Translations under genes and position numbers: made by a program
Notes under the pieces: generated by a model
What the model saw: only the letters and a program-made list of their open reading frames with translations
Database searches by the model: none
What the model was told of the DNA's origin: nothing
Source of the DNA: Bacteroidales bacterium
GTDB lineage: Bacteria > Bacteroidota > Bacteroidia > Bacteroidales > Lentimicrobiaceae
Assembly: GCA_016709025.1 (NCBI GenBank)
Contig: JADJEQ010000012.1
Coordinates: 62,001 to 126,000 of the forward strand
Direction: 5' to 3'
DNA: 64,000 bases
Shown: piece by piece, positions 19,294 to 28,339 of the stretch
Layout of the letters: every line of letters begins with the position of its first letter
Position numbering within the stretch: the first letter of the stretch is position 1

Positions 19294-22200
19294 ACCCGAT
19301 AAATCAGCAGTTGAAATATCAGTACCTGAAGTATAGGCTGTCCATGCTTACCAGGTGCCATCATTTGTGCGGAAATCGAGTTCATCGATGCCATTGCCAC
19401 CGTTGCCGGCAGTAATAATTGCAGAAACGATGTCGTTTTCACAGACGTTCATCACATCAGGAGTTTTAGTAATTGATCCGGCGATCGGTGTTGCTTCCAC
19501 GCTCCAGCTAACTGTAATGTAAGAAGAATTTTCGCAGTAAGCAGCAGTGCGACGTGTGCGAATCTCCACACCCGATAAATCAGCAGTTGAAATTTCGGCG
19601 CCTGATGTATAAGCAGCCCATGCTGTCCAGGTTCCATCATTGGTGCGGAATTCGAGTTCATCGATGCCGTTCCCACCATTGCCGGCTGTAAGTATTGCAG
19701 AAACGATGTCGTTTTCACAAACGTTCATCACGTCAGGAGTTTTAGTAATTGTTCCGGCGATCGGTGTTGCTTCCACGCTCCAGCTAACTGTAACATAAGC
19801 TGAATTTTCGCAGTAGGATGCAGTGCGACGGGTACGAATCTCCACACCCGATAAATCGGCGGTTGAAATGTCGGTACCTGAAGTATAAGCTGTCCATGCT
19901 GACCAGGTGCCATTGTTGGTTCGGAATTCGAGTTCATCGGTGCCATTGCCACCATTGCCGGCAATAAGAACTGCTGAAACAAAGTCGTTTTCACAAACGT
20001 TCATCACGTCAGGAGTTTTAGTAAGTGTTCCGGCGATCGGTGTTGCTTCCACGCTCCAGCTAACTGTAACGTAAGTAGAATTTTCGCAATAAGAGCAGTG
20101 CGACGGGTACGAATCTCAATACCCGATAAATCGGAAGTTGAAATGTCAGCGCCTGATGTATAAGCAGCCCATGCTGTCCAGGTTCCGTCATTGGTGCGGA
20201 ATTCGAATTCATCGATGCCATTTCCACCATTGCCGGCTGTAAGTATTGCAGAAACGATGTCGTTTTCACAAACGTTCATCACGTCAGGAGTTTTAGTAAT
20301 TGTTCCGGCGATCGGTGTTGCTTCCACGCTCCAGCTAACAGTAACATAAGCTGAATTTTCGCAGTAGGAAGCAGTGCGACGGGTCCGAATCTCCACACCC
20401 GATAAATCGGAAGTTGAAATGTCAGCGCCTGATGTATAAGCAGCCCATGCAGTCCAGATTCCATCATTGGTGCGGAATTCGAGTTCATCGGTGCCATTGC
20501 CACCATTGCCGGCAATAAGAACTGCTGAAACAAAGTCGTTTTCACAAACGTTCATCATGTCAGGAGTTTTGGCAATTGTTCCGGCGATAGGTGTTGCTTC
20601 CACGCTCCAGCTAACTGTAACATATGCTGAATTTTCGCAGTAGGAAGCAGTGCGACGGGTACGAATCTCCACACCCGATAAATCGGAAGTTGAAATGTCA
20701 GCGCCTGATGTATAAGCAGCCCATGCTGTCCAGATTCCATCATTGGTGCGGAATTCGAATTCATCGATGCCGTTTCCACCATTGCCGGCAGTAAGTATTG
20801 CAGAAACGATGTCGTTTTCGCAAACGTTCATCACGTCAGGAGTTTTAGTAATTGTTCCTGCGATCGGTGTTGCTTCCACGCTCCAGCTTACAGTAACATA
20901 TGCTGAATTTTCGCAGTATAAAGCAGTGCGACGTGTGCGAATCTCCACACCCGATAAATCGGCGGTTGAAATGTCATTGCCTGAAGTATAGGCTGTCCAT
21001 GCTGTCCAGATTCCATCATTTGTGCGGAATTCGAGTTCATCTATGCCATTTCCACCATTGCCGGCTGTAAGTATTGCAGAAACGATGTCGTTTTCGCAGA
21101 CGTTCATCACGTCAGGAGTTTTAGTAATTGTTCCTGCGATCGGTGTTGCTTCCACACTCCAGCTTACAGTAACATAAGCTGAATTTTCGCAGTAAGAAGC
21201 AGTGCGACGTGTGCGTATCTCTACACCCGATAAATCAGCAGTTGAAATATCCGTGCCTGAAGTATAGGCTGTCCATGCAGTCCAGATTCCATCATTTGTG
21301 CGGAATTCGAGTTCATCTATGCCATTTCCACCATTACCGGCTGAAAGTATTGCAGAAACGATGTCGTTTTCGCAGACGTTCATCACGTCAGGAGTTTTAG
21401 TAATTGTTCCTGCGATCGGTGTTGCTTCCACACTCCAGCTTACAGTAACATAAGCTGAATTTTCGCAGTAAGCAGCAGTACGACGGGTACGAATCTCTAC
21501 ACCCGATAAATCAGCAGTTGAAATATCCGTGCCTGAAGTATAGGCTGTCCATGCTGTCCAGATTCCATCATTGGTGCGGAATTCGGTTTCATCGGTGCCA
21601 TTGCCACCATTGCCCGAAGTAAGAATTGCTGAGACGATATTGTTTTCGCAAACGTTCATCACGTCAGGCGTTTTAGTAAGTGATCCTGCGATCGGTGTTG
21701 CTTCCACGCTCCAGCTTACAGTAGAATATGCTGAATTTTCGCAGTAAGCAGCAGTGCGACGTGTGCGAATCTCTACACCCGATAAATCGGCGGTTGAAAT
21801 GTTAGTGCCTGAAGTATAGACAGACCATGCAGTCCAGGTTCCGTCATTGGTGCGGAACTCGAATTCATCGATGCCATTTCCACCATTGCCGGCTGTAAGT
21901 ATTGCAGAAACCAAGTCGTTTTCGCAAACATTCATCACATCAGGAGTTTTAGCAATTGCTCCTGCAATCGGTGTTGTTTCCACGCTCCAGCTTACAGTAA
22001 CATATGCTGAATTTTCGCAGTAGGAAGCAGTTCGACGGGTCCGGATCTCAACATCAGTTATATCAGCTGTTGAAATGTCGGTACCTGAAGTATAGGCAGC
22101 CCATACAGACCAGGTACCGTTGTAGGTGCGGAATTCGATTTCATCGGTGCCATTGCCACCGTTGCCTGAGGTAAATATTGCAGAAACGATGTCGTTTTCG

Positions 22201-25020
22201 CAAACATTCATCACATCAGGAGTTTTCGTGAGTGCTCCTGCAATCGGTGTTGCTTCCACGCTCCAGCTAACTGTAACATATGCTGAATTTTCGCAGTAAG
22301 AAGCAGTACGACGTGTCCGGATCTCAACACCCGATAAATCAGCAGTTGAAATATCAGTGCCTGAACTATAGGATGTCCATACTGTCCAGGTTCCGTTGTT
22401 GGTACGGAATTCAAGTTCATCGATGCCATCGCCACCGTTGCCGGCAATAAGTATTGCAGAAACGATGTCGTTTTCGCAAACATTCACCATGTCAGGCGTT
22501 TTAGTAAGTGTTCCTGCGATCGGTGTTGCTTCCACGCTCCAGCTTACAGTAACATATGCTGAATTTTCGCAATATGAAGCAGTGCGACGTGTGCGAATCT
22601 CCACACCCGATAAATCAGCAGTTGAAATATTCGTGCCTGAAGTATAGGCAACCCATGCGGACCACATACCGTCATTTGTGCGGAATTCAAGTTCATCGGT
22701 GCCATTGCCTCCGTTGCCGGCAGTTAGGATTGCAGAAACGATGTCGTTTTCGCAGACATTGTTTACATCCGGAGTCTTTGTGAGAAGTCCGGCGTTTGGT
22801 AATAGTTCAACGCTCCAGCTAATGGTAGAGTAAGTTGGTGTGGAGCAATAGGTTGCGGCACGACGGGTACGGATTTCTATGCCTGATTTCCCGGTTGCAG
22901 CAATGTTGTTGCCCGATGTGTAAGGCATCCATATTGACCAGCTGGAACCAACGCTGGTGCGGTATTGCAGTTCGTCTATGCCGTTTCCACCTTCACCCGG
23001 GATAAGTAAAGCAGAAACCACATCACTGATACAAGTAGACATGGCATCAGGATTTTTAACCAGCATGCCGTTTATCGGTGTTTGTTCTACAAGCCAGCTC
23101 GCAAATGAGTAAGTTGAGTGATCGCAATAGGTTGCGTTGCGACGTGTGCGCATTTCAACACCATGAATTCCTGAAGTTGAAATATTGGTCCCTTGCGTAT
23201 AAGCGCTCCATGCTGTCCATGTGCTTCCGTTATGGGTTCTGAAGTCCAGGTCATCGATTCCATTTCCGCCGGAACCGGGCATAAGTTGAGCCGAAACAAC
23301 ATCACCCTCACATACATTATAATTGTCAGGGGTTTTAAGAACTGATCCTGCAACAGCATGCGCTTCAATAATCCAGTTTACAATAGTGTATGCTGAAGGG
23401 CTGCAGGTGGATGCGAGACGGCGTGTGCGAATCTCGACACCCGATCTTCCGTTGGTGGAAATCTGGTTACCTGAAGTATATGACACCCAGATTGACCAGT
23501 TGGCACCAGTCCGGGTTCTGTATTCAAGTTCATCAAGCCCATTGCCATCTGAACCTGAAGTAAATAAGGCCGAAACAAGTTCACCTTCACAAACGGTATC
23601 GTCATTCGGGTCTTTGATAAGTGAACCGGCGACTGGTGTAGGTTCTACACTCCAGTTGACAACTGTATATCCTGAAGTTGTGCAATAGGTGCCCATGCGA
23701 CGGGTGCGAATCTCTATACCCGATATCCCGGAAGTTGAAATTCCAGAAGCAGAAGTATAGGTAGCCCATGCCGACCATGTTCCGTTGTTGGTACGATATT
23801 GAAGTTCATCGGTTCCATTACCGCCTGAGCCTGAATTTAAGGTTGCGGAAACAATGTCGTTTTCACAAACGTTTATCACATTTGGTGTTTTGGTTAAAGT
23901 TCCGGCGACTGATGTACCTTCAATATTCCAGATCGCAATTACATAATCCGTAGATAAACAGGTATTTGCAGTGCGTCGGGTTCGAATCTCAACACCGGAT
24001 AAGCCTGAAGTTGAAATATTTGAAGCAGAAGTATAAGCAGCCCATGCTGACCACATTCCGTTATTGGTACGAAATTCTAGTTGGTCAATGCCATTGCCGC
24101 CAGCTCCTGTGCTGAAAGTTGCTGAAACAATGTCGTTTTCGCAAACGTTCATCACATCCGGTGTTTTTGTTAACGTTCCGGCAACAGGTGTAGCTTCAAC
24201 GCTCCAGCTAACGGTAGTGTAAGCAGAAGCAGAACAGACAGATGCCAGGCGACGAGTACGAATCTCAACGCCAGATAATCCACTGCTAGAAATATTTGAA
24301 GCCGAAGTATAAGAAGTCCATGCTGACCAGCTACCGTTATTGGTGCGGTATTGAAGTTCGTCGGTTCCATTCCCGCCCGTACCTGCAGTTATTGTTGCTG
24401 ATACAATGTCGTTTTCGCAAACGTTCATTACGTTTGGTGTTTTGGTCAAAGTTCCGGCAGCAGGTGTAGCTTCAACGCTCCAGCTGACAGTCGTGTAGGC
24501 AGATGCCGAACAGACGGATGCCAGACGGCGGGTACGAATTTCCACACCCGATAAACCACTGGTAGAAATATTTGAAGCGGAGGCATAAGCAGCCCATGCT
24601 GACCAGCTTCCGTTATTGGTTCGATATTGAAGTTCATCGGTTCCGTTGCCGCCTGTGCCAGCTATTAAAGAAGCTGATACAATGTCGTACTCGCAGATGT
24701 TCATTACGTTTGGTGCTTTGGTCAAAGTTCCGGTAACAGGTGTAGCTTCCACGCTCCAGCTAACAGTAGTGTAAGCAGAAGCGGTACAGACTGATGCCAG
24801 GCGACGGGTACGAATCTCAATACCCGATAAACCACTGGTAGAAATATTTGAAGCGGAGGCATAAGCAGCCCATGCTGACCAGCTTCCGTTATTGGTGCGG
24901 TATTGAAGTTCATCGGTTCCATTGCCGCCAGAGCCGGGAGTGAAGGTTGCTGAAACAAGATCGTTTTCGCAGACGTTCAATACGTTTGGTGCTTTTGTTA
25001 AAATCCCGGCAACCGGAGTT
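17005..25020 (-). repeat. Array of 29 tandem 276-nt (92-residue) repeats
   Basis: The spacing is 276 nt, for example the same CGTCAGGAGTTTT-type stretch at 20281 and 20557. The unit has the pattern TPxAGxxxKTPDVMNVCEN, SAxLxxGxGGNGxDELEFRT, GxWxxWxxYxSG, LSGVEIRTRRxAxYC, SAYVTVSWSVEA. Four units (6-8 and 29) carry one extra residue. Units 1-9 have diverged, units 10-28 are nearly identical, and unit 29 is diverged again. Each unit has two cysteines, suggesting one disulfide per domain. It looks like a beta-sandwich surface module; I do not recognise a named family. Confidence 0.88.
19348..20052 (-). pseudogene. Middle segment of the giant T9SS repeat protein (repeats 19-21)
   Basis: 234 codons between the two disruptions. 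It ends at 19348-19350, where the codon TCA of the conserved WSAW motif reads TAA: every other copy has a G where the plus strand here has T (gcttacc instead of gctgacc). The three repeats are otherwise normal, with the paired cysteines in NVCEN and YCENS. It is part of the same gene as the flanking segments. Confidence 0.8.
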
Positions 25021-26357
25021 GGTTCAACGGTAACCATAATTACATTTGATTCCGGAGCACCAGTCCACGAGGCGCAGGTTACACGGGCTATTCGCTTAAA
25101 CCATGTGGTTTGCGATATAGAGCCTGAGCTATAAGAAGCTAAGTTGCTGCTGCTGATGTCGGAAAATCCGGAACTGCTGCCTGTGGTTGAGCTTTGCCAT
25201 TTGTACTCCAATGTGCCTATATATCCTGTTGGAAAAGCAGAATTATTGATTGTGGCAGGGGTAAAAGGAGCGCAGCCGGTTTGATTGTCGGTGATGCTTC
25301 CTCCGGTTGTCGGATTACCACAGGATGTAGTCATGAAACTAACCTGCGGGCCATATCCGGTCCCTATTCCATTGGTTGCATAAGCTCTTACGTAATAGGT
25401 GGTCCCTGCACTGAGTCCTGTCATGTTAGCGGTAAATGATCCTGTACCAGTTCCACTTTGTACAGTCGAACTGCTTGTGGTGGGATTTTGTGAAGTACTA
25501 TAAGCCAGACCACGTTCGGTTACCGGAAGACCTCCGTCAGCGTTTACATTGCCTCCTGAAAATCCGCTGTTGCCCGTAATTGAAGTTACATCGTCTGTAA
25601 TATTAACAGTTGGGGCCGACTGTACAGTACCACCCAGAACCTCCCAATTATAGACGCCTGGTTGGCCTATATTTGAGGAGGATTGATTTAAAAGAAAACT
25701 GGAGGTCCCTGAGTATGGCATTTCTCCATAAACCATTGTGCCTGTTGACCACCCAGCTGTTGGCCAGTAAGGAGAAACGTTTCCTGACATCGCCCAGTTC
25801 ATGTTGATGTAACGGACTTCTATATTAAAGTTCCGGTTGCTGGTTCCGTTATAACCAATACCCTGGCGAAGTACAATCTGAAATGTATTGTATCCGCTTC
25901 CGGCACCGGTTGGAGTGGCATATGGGGCTACCCCTAAAAAGGTAACCACCAGATAACTTCCGTTTTGACTGTAGTAAATATCACCTGCAACACCCGGATG
26001 TAAATCATCGTACTGGGCTGCAATGATCGGGCCTGCAGAGTAACCGGCGATACCGGTAGGGCTATAGCCGCCATTGCCTGTACCAAATGTAACATAACCA
26101 TTTGATCCCACAAACATGGTGGTATAAACGGTAGCTCCAAACTGTACCCCGCCACTGAAAGTGCTTGTTATACTCACCTCCTCATAGTAGTCATCAACAT
26201 TGGTGATTACTGGCAGAATTGATCCGATGGGAGTCAATTGAGATGCCTGCCCGAATGCCATTTGACTAAAGATTATGAGCATAAGGAACAGAGCTGCCAT
26301 TTTGCCAAATATTCCGGTTGTGCTTACGGCAGTTGGTTTGTTGTAAATATTATCCAT
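20004..26357 (-). pseudogene. N-terminal segment of the giant T9SS repeat surface protein (signal peptide, Fn3-like domain, repeats 1-18)
   Basis: The frame opens at 26357 with a signal peptide (hydrophobic core MAALFLMLIIFSQMAFG before QASQL). Residues about 45-240 form an N-terminal domain with VQFGATVYTTMFVGSNGYVT. An Fn3-like domain follows (about 250-345, YYVRAYATNGIGTGYGPQ), then repeats of about 92 residues. At 20091-20095 one A is missing (AAGAG instead of AAGAAG), which shifts the frame inside repeat 18 and adds a meaningless tail (LIAKILLTLQ). Restoring that base and the stop at 19348 gives 10,350 nt, exactly 3,450 codons, with the same frame throughout. I read it as one gene for a 3,449-residue protein, either recently broken or miscalled in the assembly. 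Confidence 0.82.
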
Positions 26358-26397
26358 GTTATTTTGCTTTTAGTATTTCTGATATTTGCCCGAAGAT

Positions 26398-26841
26398 TTA
26401 TTGCATTACAAAATCTAAACCGGTGATCTGCTCCAGTTGCGTTTTAAATTCCAAACCTTTATCTGTTGTAAATACGTCGGTACTGTGGATTACAATTTTA
26501 CCGGTAATATGTGATGCCAGCTTCGATAAAACTGTTGCATGTTCCTGAAAAGATTCGGAATTAAGGGTCATGTTGCAAAAGCCTAATGCACCAGGTTTGG
26601 TCGAAACGTAAATGTGCAGATCGGCGACCTGCCTTCCTTGTAAAGCACTGGTTATTTGGTCAAAAGCCAATACCTTGGTATGAAACACAACAATTGTATT
26701 TTCCCCGTTGAATTGTGTTTTTAACTGTTCTGCACTTCTGCAGGAATTGTCAATTACCATAAAATCGGCACTCAGATTCTGTCCTTGTGAACATAAACCC
26801 CCAAATAAAATCAGGAGAATCATCGTAATTTGCTTTTTCAT
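26398..26841 (-). CDS. Small secreted DUF4347-like protein
   Basis: 147 residues. Signal peptide at 1-21 (MKKQITMILLILFGGLCSQG). The rest follows the DUF4347 pattern closely: VIDNSCRSAEQLKTQF, a Val-rich strand, FDQITSALQGRQVADLHIYV (compare IxxALxGRxxxxxxHIxSHG), GALGFCNMTLNSESF and GLEFKTQLEQITGLDF (compare GxAFxxxLAxLTGxDVAAS). The usual SHG is STK and the usual YGC is HST, so two conserved spots are changed. DUF4347 normally forms the N-terminal domain of very large repeat adhesins. Here it is a separate protein 40 nt upstream of the giant repeat gene, in the same direction, which suggests joint expression and a joint role at the surface. The family assignment is from memory of its pattern. 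Confidence 0.7.
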   Translation of the reverse strand: MKKQITMILLILFGGLCSQGQNLSADFMVIDNSCRSAEQLKTQFNGENTIVVFHTKVLAFDQITSALQGRQVADLHIYVSTKPGALGFCNMTLNSESFQEHATVLSKLASHITGKIVIHSTDVFTTDKGLEFKTQLEQITGLDFVMQ

Positions 26842-26898
26842 TATGTGTTGTTTTAAGTGATTATTTAGATTTTAAATAAAGCGATGTTGAAAGCCGGA

Positions 26899-27282
26899 TT
26901 AGTTTTTATACTCATTTAACTCTTTCTTAATTATCCCGGCCACAGTTATTGATACTTTCTCAAAATCATCTACCTTCGAAAAAAAGTAATCGGCACCAAA
27001 CAGGAATGCCTGCTCCCGGTAATATTCAGATGAATATAAGGTGAGCAGTATAATTTTGATTCCACTATAGTCCTTTCTGATCTCCTTTAGGACGTCTAGT
27101 CCACTCATTAAAGGCATCCTGATATCAAGTATGGCCAGGTCGGGTTTTAGTTTTTTGATAGCGTTCAAAGTTTCAATCCCATCGGAATATGATCCGACCA
27201 GATCCACCTGCGGGAAGATGCTCAGCATTTGCTGCAGGCGCACCAGAATCAGATCAGAATCATCGGCCAGTATTACCCTCAT
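26899..27282 (-). CDS. Stand-alone response-regulator receiver domain protein
   Basis: 127 residues, a complete CheY-like receiver with no output domain. The acidic pair is at residues 7-8 (LADDSD), the phosphoacceptor at Asp53 (AILDIRMPLMSG), the conserved Thr in ILLTLY and the Lys in FFSKVDD (normally KP). It may pass phosphate from the kinase encoded at 28336-30576 or act by protein contact. It lies 57 nt upstream of the DUF4347 gene and about 430 nt downstream of the LuxR-type regulator, all on the same strand. Confidence 0.88.
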   Translation of the reverse strand: MRVILADDSDLILVRLQQMLSIFPQVDLVGSYSDGIETLNAIKKLKPDLAILDIRMPLMSGLDVLKEIRKDYSGIKIILLTLYSSEYYREQAFLFGADYFFSKVDDFEKVSITVAGIIKKELNEYKN

Positions 27283-27712
27283 GATTATTGTACAATTTGA
27301 GTGTACAAATTAAAATCAATCAAACAGCTTTTACTGTAGGGGAAGGCTGAATCTCATGTAGTAGAAATACTACACGAAAAGAGAAAGGAATACAAAACTA
27401 ACCAATGGCTGATTCCCGAAACCAGAACCTAACCATGCTGAAGAGAGCTTTTTTCAGAGTTGTAAAGAGGGTATACATATATATAGGATACCCAACCTTT
27501 TTTGATCCGGGACTGGAAAGTTTGACTGCCCCTTGACAATCAAAGGTCTATAACATTGGGATCAGTTTTGTTATTGACGTTGTTATGATTGAATAAGCCT
27601 GCCTGTAGCATACAGGCAGACAGGGTTGTATATGGTTTTGATCAGAAGGGAAATCCAACGCCTTAATTAAACGACATTGAAACGACAATGAAAATTCAAT
27701 CAGTTTGACGAA
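27283..27712. other. Dyad-rich intergenic region in the signalling cluster
   Basis: No gene is visible in these 430 nt. Directly before the receiver gene are two TGTACA palindromes (27288-27295 and 27301-27308). At 27357-27374 TGTAGTA pairs with TACTACA around a GAAA loop. At 27599-27619 CTGCCTGTA pairs perfectly with TACAGGCAG around a 3-nt loop. The number of dyads suggests operators or RNA structure, and the last hairpin may end the transcript of the LuxR regulator gene. Confidence 0.5.
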
Positions 27713-28339
27713 TTAAATCAGGTTGTTCTCGATGCAATACCTTGCTAGTTCTGTGTTTTTGCTTAGTTCCATTTTCTCCATAATCCGGCTTCGGTAGGTG
27801 CTTACTGTTTTGTCGGAAATGCAAAGTTCATTGCCGATATCCTGAAGAGATTTGCCAATGGCAAGTTTTATCATAATTTCAAATTCACGACCCGACAAAG
27901 CTTCATGTTTCAGTTGGTACTTATCCTTGTCCAGCTGAAGGGCGATATTTTCAGCAAGTGATTGCGAGATGTATTTACCACCTGACGATATTTTTCTGAT
28001 TGCTTTCAGAAGTTCTTCTGAAGCGGTGTCTTTGGTAAGGTAACCTGATGCACCAAGTTTGAGGGCACGAATTGCATATTGTTCCTGGGGGTGCATACTC
28101 AGCATCAGTACATTCGTTGAAGGCCATTTTTCTTTAACAGATTTTAGAATCTCAAGTCCGTTTTTGTCGGGAAGTGAAATGTCGAGTAATAAAATATCAA
28201 AGACCTCCTTAGTTAAACAACAAATAGCCTCTGTGCCGGTTTTAGCGTCGCCAATGGATATCACCCCTTCAAGCTGCTGTAAAATTTGCTTAAGTCCATC
28301 GCGCATGATCTGGTGATCATCGCAAATCAGAATTCTCAT
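27713..28339 (-). CDS. NarL/FixJ-type response regulator (receiver plus LuxR HTH)
   Basis: 208 residues. The receiver occupies residues 1-120 with the acidic pair in ICDDHQ, phosphoacceptor Asp53 (LLLDISLPDKNG) and Lys in LTKDTAS. The LuxR-type helix-turn-helix is at about 145-205 (LSGREFEIMIKLAIGKSLQDIG, ISDKTVSTYRSRIMEKM). It is a DNA-binding transcription factor. Its ATG overlaps the stop of the histidine kinase gene by 4 nt, so the two are translationally coupled and almost certainly a cognate pair. Confidence 0.95.
   Translation of the reverse strand: MRILICDDHQIMRDGLKQILQQLEGVISIGDAKTGTEAICCLTKEVFDILLLDISLPDKNGLEILKSVKEKWPSTNVLMLSMHPQEQYAIRALKLGASGYLTKDTASEELLKAIRKISSGGKYISQSLAENIALQLDKDKYQLKHEALSGREFEIMIKLAIGKSLQDIGNELCISDKTVSTYRSRIMEKMELSKNTELARYCIENNLI

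Noticed and set aside
17005..25020. CRISPR-like periodicity
   Set aside because: The 276-nt units are contiguous coding sequence without spacers; the 7-8-nt arrays elsewhere are far too short for CRISPR repeats.
16266..26426. Many 60-120-codon frames on the plus strand and in other minus frames across the giant gene
   Set aside because: They recur with the 276-nt repeat period and are mirror images of the repeat; none has a signal or known domain.
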